Below are positions 15,503 to 24,422 of a stretch of DNA of 48,105 bases, piece by piece. This DNA is from an uncultured Prevotella sp. (GTDB taxonomy: Bacteria; Bacteroidota; Bacteroidia; Bacteroidales; Bacteroidaceae), in contig OMXK01000048.1 of NCBI GenBank assembly GCA_900314995.1, forward strand, positions 1-48,105. The letters run 5' to 3'. Each line of letters begins with the position of its first letter. Position 1 is the first letter of the stretch. Both the position numbers and the translations under genes were made by a program. A model generated the notes under the pieces. The model saw only the letters and a program-made list of their open reading frames with translations, searched no databases and was not told the DNA's origin.

Positions 15503-15913
15503 TTATTTAGAAATTTTTTTTCTTAATGTTAATATATTCTTATTGTCTTTATATTCATAGCTGACAGAATCCATGATTCGCCGTACAAGGTGTATGCCAA
15601 GTCCGCCGATTTTCCGTTGTTCTGCAGGTAGGGTGGTGTCGACCTCTTCTTTCTGGGTAGGATCGAAGGGCATGCCTGAGTCACTTAGGACAAAGGTGAT
15701 ATACGTGTCGTCAATATCTGCCTCAATGTCGACGTATCCGACTGTTCCCTCAGGATAGGCATAGTCCATGACATTGACAACTGCCTCTTCAATGGCCAGG
15801 TTCAGGCTCATGGCAAGATCCATGTCAATACTCCATTCCTCGCAGAGAGTGTCGACGAATGCGTTGAGTTGAGAGATTGTCTCAATGTTGTTTGGCAATG
15901 TCAAATGCTTCAT
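15503..15913 (-). CDS. RsbW/SpoIIAB-like ATP-binding regulator
   Basis: 136 residues with a GHKL ATPase fold. The N box is N-L-A-I-E-E-A-V-V-N-V-M-D-Y-A-Y; G1 is D-S-G-M-P-F-D-P; G2 is G-G-L-G-I-H-L-V-R-R-I-M-D. Family members are serine kinases that phosphorylate a STAS partner and may sequester a sigma factor. Bacteroidetes lack the Firmicutes sigma-B/F targets, so the output here is unknown; the LuxR-type regulator two genes on is the obvious candidate. Gap of 28 bp to the upstream decarboxylase beta gene. Confidence 0.9.
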   Translation of the reverse strand: MKHLTLPNNIETISQLNAFVDTLCEEWSIDMDLAMSLNLAIEEAVVNVMDYAYPEGTVGYVDIEADIDDTYITFVLSDSGMPFDPTQKEEVDTTLPAEQRKIGGLGIHLVRRIMDSVSYEYKDNKNILTLRKKISK

Positions 15914-15941
15914 GACCCTAGAATTTTAGTGACTGATAATA

Positions 15942-17117
15942 TTACGACAGGAAGCCGAGTAAGGCACCTGCAGCTACTGCAGATCCGATTACGCCAGCCA
16001 CATTCGGACCCATGGCATGCATGAGCAGGAAGTTGTGACGGTCGTACTCCAAACCGAGATTGTTACTTATACGTGCAGCCATCGGAACAGCCGACACGCC
16101 TGCATTACCAATCAGGGGGTTCAGTTTCTTACCTTCCGGCAGGAAGAGGTTCATGATCTTCACAAAGCATACACCCGAAGCGGTAGCAATCATAAAGGCC
16201 ATTGCTCCGAGGGCGAAGATCTTGATGGTGTTGAATGTCAGGAACTCTGAAGCCTGCGTCGAACAGCCTACTGTGAGCCCCAACAGCATTACCACGATAT
16301 CGTTGAGTGCTGCGCCAGCTGTCTTGGCCAGACGCGTGGTCTTTCCGCTCTCCTTCAGCAGGTTGCCGAAGAAGAGCATGCCCAGGAGGGGCAGACCAGA
16401 AGGCACGATAAACGTTGTCAGCAATAGTCCGATGATGGGGAAGAGGATACGCTCTGTCTGAGACACCTCACGGCCAGGCTTCATCTTGATGACACGCTCC
16501 TTGTCGGTGGTGAGCAGACGCATGATAAACGGCTGTATCACTGGCACAAGGGCCATGTAAGAGTATGCACACACGGCGATGGCACCCATCAGGTTGGGGG
16601 AGAGTTTCGAACTCAGGAAGATGGCCGTAGGACCGTCGGCACCACCGATGATGGCAATACCGGCAGCCTGAGAGGGCTCGAAGCCCATGGCCAGCGCCAC
16701 CATGTAGGCACCGAAAATACCAAACTGGGCAGCAGCACCGATGAGCATGAGTTTGGGATTAGCCAGTAGGGCCGTAAAGTCAGTCATCGCACCGATGCCG
16801 AGGAATATCAGCGGGGGATACCATCCCTGCCGCACACCCTGATAGAAGATGTTAAGTACCGAATTGTCTTCGTAGAGGCCAATCTCCAATCCAGCATCAG
16901 CACGGAAGGGGATATTGCCGAGTATGATGCCCAGTCCGATGGGCACAAGCAACAGGGGCTCAAAGTCCTTCTTGATGGCAAGCCAGATGAAGAAGGCACC
17001 TACTGCTATCATGATGATGTTGCCCACCGAGGCATTGGCAAATGCCGTATAGGTGAGAAACTCATTGAAGTTCTGTATGATAAACTGTCCTAAATCCATA
17101 GCTGTCTTATTATCCAA
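15942..17117 (-). CDS. Sodium-pumping decarboxylase beta subunit (OadB/MmdB family)
   Basis: 391 residues with about ten hydrophobic segments. It has the family motif G-G-A-D-G-P-T-A-I-F-L-S-S-K-L (about 157-171) and G-N-A-G-V-S-A-V-P-M-A-A-R (about 338-350). This inner-membrane subunit decarboxylates the carboxybiotin carrier and pumps Na+ outward. Neighbours (biotin carrier, OadG-like subunit, and the divergent methylmalonyl-CoA mutase genes) suggest methylmalonyl-CoA as substrate. Its start overlaps the biotin-carrier stop by 8 bp. Confidence 0.93.
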   Translation of the reverse strand: MDNKTAMDLGQFIIQNFNEFLTYTAFANASVGNIIMIAVGAFFIWLAIKKDFEPLLLVPIGLGIILGNIPFRADAGLEIGLYEDNSVLNIFYQGVRQGWYPPLIFLGIGAMTDFTALLANPKLMLIGAAAQFGIFGAYMVALAMGFEPSQAAGIAIIGGADGPTAIFLSSKLSPNLMGAIAVCAYSYMALVPVIQPFIMRLLTTDKERVIKMKPGREVSQTERILFPIIGLLLTTFIVPSGLPLLGMLFFGNLLKESGKTTRLAKTAGAALNDIVVMLLGLTVGCSTQASEFLTFNTIKIFALGAMAFMIATASGVCFVKIMNLFLPEGKKLNPLIGNAGVSAVPMAARISNNLGLEYDRHNFLLMHAMGPNVAGVIGSAVAAGALLGFLS

Positions 17118-17562
17118 TGGTCATTAGAACAGAACCTTCCATTACCGATTCACCCTGTTTGACAGTAATCGATGTGACGGTTCCGGCATATTCCGACTCG
17201 ATGTTGTTCTGCATCTTCATCGCCTCAAGCACGAGTACGACGTCGCCTACATTTACCTTGTCGCCTACATTTACCTTCAATTCGGTGATGGTACCAGGCA
17301 GTGGTGCCTTGACGGGAGAGCCTGTACCGGCTGCCATGGGCTTGTCGGCTGCCGGAGCTACTGCCGGAGCAACTGTAGGACGAGCCACAGGCTTGGGAGC
17401 CTCTACATGCACCTTCTTCAGCGTGCTGGTGGGGTTGATGGGCTGCTTCAGTTCTACGTCAAAACGGATACCATTGACATTCACTTTGGCAACGTTGCCT
17501 TCTACTTCTTCTATTTCTACGTCATAGTCGACGCCTTGTACTTTATATTGATACTTGTTCAT
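17110..17562 (-). CDS. Biotin carrier subunit of the sodium-pumping decarboxylase
   Basis: About 150 residues from the ATG at 17560-17562 (M-N-K-Y-Q-Y-K-V-Q-G). The N-terminal third is a small beta domain, then a Pro/Ala-rich linker (about 50-80), then a biotinyl domain with V-L-E-A-M-K-M-Q-N-N; the Lys in A-M-K-M is the biotinylation site. It shuttles CO2 between the carboxyltransferase and the beta subunit. The frame extends upstream to 17604, but that overlaps the OadG-like gene; the chosen ATG follows its stop by 4 bp. Confidence 0.92.
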   Translation of the reverse strand: MNKYQYKVQGVDYDVEIEEVEGNVAKVNVNGIRFDVELKQPINPTSTLKKVHVEAPKPVARPTVAPAVAPAADKPMAAGTGSPVKAPLPGTITELKVNVGDKVNVGDVVLVLEAMKMQNNIESEYAGTVTSITVKQGESVMEGSVLMTIG

Positions 17563-17566
17563 GTCG

Positions 17567-18589
17567 TTATCTGATTTCTGGTGTTGTTGGAATCTTGGGT
17601 GCATTATGCGTAGTAGGGATGACAGGGCTGGAGAAGTGGGTCATCTGGCTGCCTTCATCCGTCCATGTGGTGTCCTTCGACTTGATGGTGATGATACCGC
17701 TCTCCACATCGTGTACGTCGTCCTGATACTGTTTCAGGGCCATAGAGATAACTGCGATATACACTTCCTTGTCGATACCCTTTGTCTTCAGACCGTCTTG
17801 CAGAATGTTTCCTGTGGCGTGGGCTATGTCGTGGGTAACCTCTACCGTCTTCGTGACGGCCTTGATAGGCTGTACCTCTGCCACTTTCTTCGCAGCGTCA
17901 ATATGGCGCATGATGAGTCCGAAGATCCAGAAGAACAGGAAGAGCAGGGCCAGACAGAAGAACACGATACCCATGGCCAGCAAAGTGATACCGATGCCAT
18001 ATGGATCCTCACGCTTCAGCTTGGCATCCTTTGTCTCGTCGGTCTTGATGAAGTTCTCAATACCGGGCGTGGCATTCTCTGCCGACTTCACGCTCCAGTC
18101 ATTGCCATGACGGGCATAGCTCTGGTCGGCAGCGAGGGCTGGAACGGTGACGGAGTCAATCAGCTCAACGGCATTACCGTTGTAGAAACCAATCCATACA
18201 GGCTCTGAAAGGGGAATGGGAAGTGAGAGATGCAACTTGCCCTTTGCGGGTGAAGAGTTGCCGAAGAACAGGAGGTGCTGCCTGCCGCCAATCTGCGTAC
18301 GAGGGTCGCCGTTGGGGATGACTCTCATCCGCTTGATGCGCTCAGGAACACTCATCTTTGGATCGAGTACGCTACGGTCGGTCGTGAAGTACATACCGCG
18401 GATATTATAGGTGGTGAACGAGGTGTTCTCCAGTTCTATCCATGCTTCGCGATTGCCGAACTCGTCCACAATGCTTGCAGTATTGTTGGTAAGCACCTCA
18501 TTGATACGGATGTTTTTGGCTCCCTGAGCCATCACCGCTGAAGTGCTCGCCAGCATGAGTCCGCTAAGCAAAAGTCTGAAGTTATTCAT
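17567..18589 (-). CDS. Lamin-tail domain fused to an OadG-like decarboxylase subunit
   Basis: 340 residues. A signal peptide (1-22, ending V-M-A-Q) is followed by a lamin-tail-type beta domain (about 25-160: I-R-I-N-E-V-L-T-N-N and E-A-W-I-E-L-E-N-T). One membrane segment (about 195-222) follows, then a cytoplasmic helical tail. The membrane segment plus tail correspond to the OadG/gamma subunit that anchors Na+-decarboxylases; the periplasmic lamin-tail domain is an addition. Adjacent genes are the biotin carrier and beta subunit. The carboxyltransferase alpha subunit that normally completes the complex is absent from this cluster. Confidence 0.82.
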   Translation of the reverse strand: MNNFRLLLSGLMLASTSAVMAQGAKNIRINEVLTNNTASIVDEFGNREAWIELENTSFTTYNIRGMYFTTDRSVLDPKMSVPERIKRMRVIPNGDPRTQIGGRQHLLFFGNSSPAKGKLHLSLPIPLSEPVWIGFYNGNAVELIDSVTVPALAADQSYARHGNDWSVKSAENATPGIENFIKTDETKDAKLKREDPYGIGITLLAMGIVFFCLALLFLFFWIFGLIMRHIDAAKKVAEVQPIKAVTKTVEVTHDIAHATGNILQDGLKTKGIDKEVYIAVISMALKQYQDDVHDVESGIITIKSKDTTWTDEGSQMTHFSSPVIPTTHNAPKIPTTPEIR

Positions 18590-18619
18590 TTCGCTATACG
18601 TGTATTATTTGTTTATTGA

Positions 18620-20311
18620 TTATCCACAGAAAAAGAGTACGATGATTTGCGCTGTGAAGATCCTGAGGAACATCGACAGCGGATATACCGTTGAGTATCC
18701 TACGGCGGGGGCCTCCTTCGAGCAGATGCTGTTGGCATAGGCCAGTGCAGGGGGATCGGTATAGGTACCGGCAATCATACCGGCAATGGTGAAGTAGTTG
18801 AACTTGAACTTCATGCGGGCGATAGGTCCGACGACAAGGATCGGGATGATGGTGATCAGGAAACCTGTCAGCACGTAGAGCATTCCGTCGCCCTCGACAA
18901 CTGTCTCAAAGAAGTTGGCACCCGCCTTGATACCTACCGAGGCCAGGAAGAGCACGAGTCCGATCTCGCGCAGCATCATGTTTGCCGAGGTGGTGGTATA
19001 GGTCACCAGATGAATCTTATAGCCGTAGCGGCCGATGAGGATAGCGATAATCAACGGACCGCCAGCCAGACCGAGCTTTACGGGTACTGGCATGCCAGGG
19101 ATGGCCAGTGGGAATGAACCGAAGATCAGTCCGAGGAAGATGCCGACAAAGATCGTGGCAATATTGGGCGCATTGAGCTTACTCGTGGAGTTGCCCATCT
19201 GGTTGGCAACACGGTTGACAGCATCCTCCGGACCTACGACCATAATCTTGTCACCCACCTGAAGGGGAAGCGCTGCTGAGGCGAAAAGGTCTATACCGTG
19301 ACGCGTCAAACGGGTCACGTTCACGCCATGAACACTTGAGAAATGCATAGAGGCGAGCGTTTTGCCGTTGATTTTGGGATTGGTAATGAGAATACGCTTT
19401 GATACGAGTGGCTGATCCTGCTGCTCAAAGTCGATGTCGAGTTTCGGACCGATGAAGGCCATGATGGCTTCCTGGTCGGCTTCGGCACACACGATGAGCA
19501 TCTGGTCGCCTACATGGAAGATCGTGTCGCGGTTGGGAATGCAGAGGTCGCCCTGATGGACAAGGCGTGACACCACAAAGTCGCGGTTCAGGAAGTCGTG
19601 TACCTGTAAAAGCGTCTTGCCTTCCAGATATTTGTTCGTCACCTCAAGGTGCATCTTATAAGGCTTCTTGTTAGTCTTTGTGCCCTCCATCTCTGCCAGT
19701 TGGGCCTCTTCCTTTTCGAGCTTTACCTTGCACGCGTACCTTATTAATATGGTAGCGCCGATGATGCCGAGCACACCGAGGGGGTAGGCACAGGCATAGG
19801 CCGAGGCTATCTGAGGTGCACCGCTTGGAAATACGGTGTTCAGCGCTTCGTTGGCAGCACCAAGGCCAGGCGTGTTGGTGACGGCACCATAAAGCGTACC
19901 TACCATCATCGGCAGGTTGGTCTTATTGGTGGTGTCGAAGAAGATGTAGTAGCAGGCAAACATCACAAGGATGTTCAGCAGAATGGCACTGGCAGCCAGA
20001 CCATTGAGCTTGATGCCCTGGGTGCCGAAACTCTCAAAGAAACCAGGCCCAACCTGCATACCTATCATAAACACGAATAGAATCAATCCGAAATCCTGCA
20101 CGAATGTGAGGATGGGAGTAGGGGCGGTAAAGCCGATATGGCCTGCCAGGATTCCGGCAAAGAGCACAAATGTCACACCCAATGAGACACCGAAAACCTT
20201 GATCTTGCCAAGGTACACGCCAACAGCAATCACGATGGCATAGAGCAAAGTGATATGTGCCACAGAGTCATTGGTCGTAAACAGGTCTCTCAACCATTGA
20301 AAATTTTCCAT
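18620..20311 (-). CDS. YidE/AspT-family putative transporter
   Basis: 563 residues: two AspT/YidE/YbjL membrane duplication domains (about 15-185 and 385-560, each with five or so membrane segments) flanking two RCK_C/TrkA_C regulatory domains (about 210-375, including [12 protein letters not shown]). AspT exchanges aspartate for alanine, so this may be a carboxylate antiporter; the substrate is unknown. It heads nine close leftward genes and is 30 bp from the OadG-like gene, so it may supply or export a metabolite of the decarboxylase pathway. Confidence 0.88.
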   Translation of the reverse strand: MENFQWLRDLFTTNDSVAHITLLYAIVIAVGVYLGKIKVFGVSLGVTFVLFAGILAGHIGFTAPTPILTFVQDFGLILFVFMIGMQVGPGFFESFGTQGIKLNGLAASAILLNILVMFACYYIFFDTTNKTNLPMMVGTLYGAVTNTPGLGAANEALNTVFPSGAPQIASAYACAYPLGVLGIIGATILIRYACKVKLEKEEAQLAEMEGTKTNKKPYKMHLEVTNKYLEGKTLLQVHDFLNRDFVVSRLVHQGDLCIPNRDTIFHVGDQMLIVCAEADQEAIMAFIGPKLDIDFEQQDQPLVSKRILITNPKINGKTLASMHFSSVHGVNVTRLTRHGIDLFASAALPLQVGDKIMVVGPEDAVNRVANQMGNSTSKLNAPNIATIFVGIFLGLIFGSFPLAIPGMPVPVKLGLAGGPLIIAILIGRYGYKIHLVTYTTTSANMMLREIGLVLFLASVGIKAGANFFETVVEGDGMLYVLTGFLITIIPILVVGPIARMKFKFNYFTIAGMIAGTYTDPPALAYANSICSKEAPAVGYSTVYPLSMFLRIFTAQIIVLFFCG

Positions 20312-20336
20312 ATATCTTCGTCAACTGAAATTTGGT

Positions 20337-20345
20337 GCAAAGATA
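20337..20345 (-). promoter_or_regulatory. -7 promoter element of the nine-gene leftward cluster
   Basis: The minus strand reads TATCTTTGC, 26 bp upstream of the ATG at 20311. It is the only clear promoter I find for the nine leftward genes down to 13035. Confidence 0.6.
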
Positions 20346-20449
20346 GTAAAAAATGCGCAATTATCACTATTTTGTGCACTTAATTTTGAATAAAAAGTGA
20401 TTTTTTATTTCTTTCACAATTCAAACGGCCTATTTGCCAAAAAAAATTG

Positions 20450-20457
20450 TAACTTTG
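20450..20457 (+). promoter_or_regulatory. -7 promoter element of mutA
   Basis: TAACTTTG fits the -7 consensus and lies 54 bp upstream of the ATG at 20512, in an AT-rich divergent region shared with the decarboxylase cluster. Confidence 0.55.
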
Positions 20458-20511
20458 TCGGCTGTTAAGTAAAACTTAAAACAAACTTATATATATAATT
20501 CAATTAAAATT

Positions 20512-22359
20512 ATGGCAAACAAAGAGAAACTCTTTACCGAGTTCACCGCGCCGACCACTCAGGAGTGGCTCGACAAAATTCAGGTCGACCTGAAAGGTGC
20601 CGACTTCCAGAAGCGCTTGGTATGGAGAACTAATGAAGGTTTTAATGTACAGCCCTTCTATCGCCGTGAAGACCTGGCGAATCTGAAAACCCCCGATTCA
20701 CTCCCTGGTGAGTTCCCGTTCGTGCGTGGTAACAAGAAGGACTCTAACGCGTGGTATGTCCGTCAGAATATCGTGGTGGACGATCCCAAGGTTGCTAACG
20801 CTAAGGCACTCGACATCCTGAACAAGGGTATCGACTCGCTGGGATTCAGGATTCCCGGCAAGCAGGTTTCCAAGGAAACTGTTGAAACGCTGCTCGATGG
20901 CATCTTCTGCGACATCATCGAGGTGAATTTCGCCACTTGTCCGAAGCATTCGCTTGAGCTGGCTCAGATCTTGGTGGAGTTCTTCGCCAAGAAGGGCTTC
21001 GATAAGGAGAAGGTGGTTGGCTCTATTGAGTTCGACCCCATGCTGAAGATGGTGATGAAAGGTAAGGATGTGACACCGGTTCTTGAAGTTGCTCCGAAGC
21101 TCGTCGAGGCACTGAAGGAATATCCCAACTTCCGTTGCATCGCTGTCAGCTCTGACGCTCTGAATAACGCCGGTGCCTATATCGTTCAGGAGTTAGGCTA
21201 TGCGCTCGCTTGGGGTAATGAGTATCTGCAGCAGCTGGTGGATGCTGGCGTCGATGCTGATCTCGCCGCAAAGAGCATCAAGTTTAACATGGGCGTTAGC
21301 GAGAATTACTTTATGGAGATTGCTAAGTTCCGTGCTGCTCGTCTGCTCTGGGCTCAGATTGTGAAACAATATGAACCAAAGAGTGATGAGGCTTGCAAGA
21401 TGATTGTAAATGCTTCAACCTCAGAGTATAATCAGACTTTGTTCGATAGTTACGTAAATCTGCTTCGTTCTCAGACTGAGGCTATGAGTGCTGCCTTGGG
21501 TAGTGTCCATTCGATGGTGGTGACCCCGTTTGATGCACCATACGAAGAGGCAACCGATTTCTCTGAGCGTATCGCCCGTAACCAGCAGTTGCTGATTAAG
21601 GAAGAGAGCCATTTCGACCGCATCGTCGATCCTTCGGCAGGTTCTTACTATATCGAGCACCTCACCGATGCTTTGGCTACTGAGGCCTGGAAGATATTCC
21701 TGAAGGTAGAAGAGGAGGGAGGCTTCCTCGCAGCTGTCAAGGCCGGCACTATCCAGGATGACATCAACGCTACCAACGTGAAGCGTCATGGCGATGCAGC
21801 CAAGCGTAAGGAGTTCCTTCTGGGCACCAATCAGTTCCCCAACTTCACCGAGAAGAGCGAAGGCAAGAAAGCCAAGGCATGTGCTTGTGGCTGCGGCAGT
21901 GATGAAGAGCCTGCCTTCAAGGCTATCAGCAGCACTCGCCTCGCTGCCGATTTCGAGGATCTCCGTATCCATACTGAAGAGACCAAGGTTCCTACAGCTT
22001 TCATGCTTACCATCGGTAACCTCGCCATGCGTCAGGCTCGTGCCCAGTTCTCTTGCAACTTCCTGGCTTGTGCTGGTTATAAGGTAATCGATAACCTCGG
22101 TTTCAAGACCGTTGAGGAAGGCGTTGATGCCGCTCTCGAGGCTAAGGCCGATATCGTGGTCATCTGTTCTAGCGACGATGAGTATGCCGAGTATGCTATC
22201 CCTGCCTTCAAGTATTTGAATGGCCGTGCGATGTTCGTCGTAGCCGGTGCTCCTGCTTGCATGGAGGATCTGAAGGCTGCCGGCATCGAGAACTACATCC
22301 ACGTAAAGTGCAATGTGCTCGAGACTTTGAAAGAATATAATCAGAAACTTGGTATTTAA
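20512..22359 (+). CDS. mutA: Methylmalonyl-CoA mutase small subunit
   Basis: 615 residues, normal length. The N-terminal two thirds is a mutase-like TIM barrel (D-L-K-G-A-D-F, later V-S-E-N-Y-F-M-E-I-A-K-F-R-A-A-R and D-P-S-A-G-S-Y-Y), the C-terminal third a degenerate cobalamin-binding fold. As expected for the small subunit, the cobalamin-ligating D-x-H-x-x-G motif is absent. It pairs with MutB to interconvert succinyl-CoA and methylmalonyl-CoA on the route to propionate. The inter-domain linker holds an unusual C-A-C-G-C-G cluster (about residues 458-463). mutB starts 19 bp downstream. Confidence 0.95.
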   Translation: MANKEKLFTEFTAPTTQEWLDKIQVDLKGADFQKRLVWRTNEGFNVQPFYRREDLANLKTPDSLPGEFPFVRGNKKDSNAWYVRQNIVVDDPKVANAKALDILNKGIDSLGFRIPGKQVSKETVETLLDGIFCDIIEVNFATCPKHSLELAQILVEFFAKKGFDKEKVVGSIEFDPMLKMVMKGKDVTPVLEVAPKLVEALKEYPNFRCIAVSSDALNNAGAYIVQELGYALAWGNEYLQQLVDAGVDADLAAKSIKFNMGVSENYFMEIAKFRAARLLWAQIVKQYEPKSDEACKMIVNASTSEYNQTLFDSYVNLLRSQTEAMSAALGSVHSMVVTPFDAPYEEATDFSERIARNQQLLIKEESHFDRIVDPSAGSYYIEHLTDALATEAWKIFLKVEEEGGFLAAVKAGTIQDDINATNVKRHGDAAKRKEFLLGTNQFPNFTEKSEGKKAKACACGCGSDEEPAFKAISSTRLAADFEDLRIHTEETKVPTAFMLTIGNLAMRQARAQFSCNFLACAGYKVIDNLGFKTVEEGVDAALEAKADIVVICSSDDEYAEYAIPAFKYLNGRAMFVVAGAPACMEDLKAAGIENYIHVKCNVLETLKEYNQKLGI

Positions 22360-22378
22360 AGAATAGGAGACTTGAATT

Positions 22379-24357
22379 ATGCGTAAACAGTTTAAAGATA
22401 TTGATATCTATGCAGGCATCGATGTTCGTCCTGTCTACACGAAAGAAGACCTCGAAGGTATGGAGCACCTCGACTTCACAGCCGGTATCCCTCCCTATTT
22501 GCGTGGTCCGTACAGTATGATGTATCCGTTCCGCCCGTGGACTATCCGTCAGTATGCCGGATTCTCTACTGCCGAGGAGTCGAATGCATTCTATCGCCGT
22601 AACCTCGCTTCTGGTCAGAAGGGCCTTTCTGTAGCCTTCGACCTGCCGACGCACCGTGGTTACGACCCCGACAACCCCCGTGTGGTGGGCGATGTAGGTA
22701 AGGCTGGTGTGAGTATCTGTAACGAGGAGAACATGAAGGTGCTCTTCAGCGGTATCCCCTTGAATAAGATGTCTGTGTCGATGACCATGAACGGTGCCGT
22801 GCTGCCTATCCTGGCATTCTACATCGTGGCAGGTCTGGAGCAGGGCGCTCAGCTCGAGGAGATGGCTGGAACCATCCAGAACGATATCCTGAAGGAGTTC
22901 ATGGTGCGTAACACCTATATCTATCCCCCTGCATTCTCAATGAAGATCATCGCTGATATCTTCGAGTAAGGCTGGTGCAACGGCTGACATCGAGTTGGCT
23001 TACACCCTTGCCGACGGTATGGACTACCTGCGTACTGGTGTGAATGCCGGTATCGATGTGGATGCTTTTGCTCCGCGTCTGTCGTTCTTCTGGGCTATCG
23101 GTATGAACCACTTCATGGAGATTGCCAAGATGCGTGCAGGCCGTCTGCTGTGGGCTAAGATCGTGAAGAGCTTCGGTGCCAAGAACCCGAAGTCGCTCGC
23201 CCTGCGTACCCACTCTCAGACCTCTGGATGGTCGCTCACCGAGCAGGATCCCTTCAACAACGTGGGTCGTACCTGTATCGAGGCTATGGCTGCCGTGCTG
23301 GGTCACACTCAGTCGCTGCATACCAACGCTCTTGATGAGGCTATTGCCCTGCCTACCGACTTCTCGGCTCGTATCGCCCGTAATACCCAGATCTACATCC
23401 AGAACGAGACTAAGGTCTGCAAGCAGATCGACCCATGGGCTGGTTCTTACTACGTGGAGACCCTGACCAACGAGCTGGTTCACAAGGCATGGGAGCACAT
23501 CCAGGAGATTGAGAAGCTCGGCGGTATGGCCAAGGCCATCGAGACGGGTCTGCCCAAGATGCGTATCGAGGAGGCTGCTGCCCGCACACAGGCTCGTATC
23601 GACTCAGGCGTTCAGACTATCGTGGGTACCAACAAGTATCGTCTGGAGCATGAGGATCCTATTGATATCCTTGAGGTCGACAATACCGCTGTACGCAAGC
23701 AGCAGGAGGAGAGCCTGAAGGAGGTTCGCAGCAAGCGCGACGAGGCTGCCTGTCAGGCTGCCCTGAAGGCGATTACCGATTGTGTGCGCGACTTCAACGA
23801 AGGCCGCAAGAGCGAGAACAACCTGCTCGACTTGGCTGTAAAGGCTGCCCAGCTGCGTTGTACCCTTGGTGAGATTTCAGATGCCTGCGAAGAGATCGTA
23901 GGCCGTTATAAAGCAGTAATCAGAACAATTTCAGGCGTGTATAGTTCAGAATCTAAGAACGATAGCGACTTCGAGTTGGCTTGCAAGCTGACCGATGAGT
24001 TCGCAGAGAAGGAAGGTCGCCGTCCTCGTATCTTCATCGCCAAGATGGGTCAGCGACGTGGATATGGGACCGCTGTTCCAGACGCCTGCCGAGGCTGCTC
24101 GTGAGGCTGTCGAGAACGACGTTCACGTGGTGGGTGCCTCTTCACTGGCAGCTGGCCACAAGACGCTCATCCCGCAGCTCATCGAGGAGCTGAAGAAGCT
24201 CGGTCGTGAGGACATTATGGTCATTGCCGGCGGTGTGATTCCCGCCCAGGACTACGACTTCCTCTACAAGGCTGGTGTCGCTGCCATCTTCGGTCCTGGT
24301 ACCTCTGTGGCAAAGGCCGCTTGCGAGATGATGAAGATCCTGCTCGACAAGGAGTAA
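22379..24357 (+). pseudogene. mutB: Methylmalonyl-CoA mutase large subunit, interrupted by two short deletions
   Basis: Three in-order frames make up MutB: 22379-22969 (ends I-A-D-I-F-E-stop), 22971-24053 (A-G-A-T-A-D-I-E-L-A-Y to A-K-M-G-Q) and 24055-24357 (D-V-D-M-G-P-L to the stop). Against the Propionibacterium large subunit as I recall it, about 21 residues are missing at 22967-22970, including the active-site Tyr-His of S-G-Y-H-M-Q-E. About 19 are missing at 24054, including the cobalamin-binding D-G-H-D-R-G. Each loss is roughly 56-59 nt and shifts the frame. Flanking sequence is otherwise perfectly conserved, so an assembly error at highly conserved stretches is at least as likely as true inactivation. 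mutA, 19 bp upstream, is intact. Confidence 0.9.
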
Positions 24358-24364
24358 TAGTTCA

Positions 24365-24395
24365 ATATCCCTGGCTGTAACTCAGTCAGGGATAT
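24365..24395 (+). terminator. Hairpin after mutB
   Basis: ATATCCCTG (24365-24373) pairs with CAGGGATAT (24387-24395), and inner bases extend the stem to a 5-base loop. No long U-run follows, so termination strength is uncertain. Confidence 0.6.
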
Positions 24396-24422
24396 GTCGT
24401 TTATTAAATAATTGGTATCTAG

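Noticed and set aside
21421-22302. A 293-codon open frame on the minus strand
   Set aside because: It is antisense to mutA and shows no family resemblance.
22379-24357. Programmed frameshifting in mutB
   Set aside because: The frame changes coincide with missing conserved residues, not with slippery sequences, so deletion or assembly error explains them.
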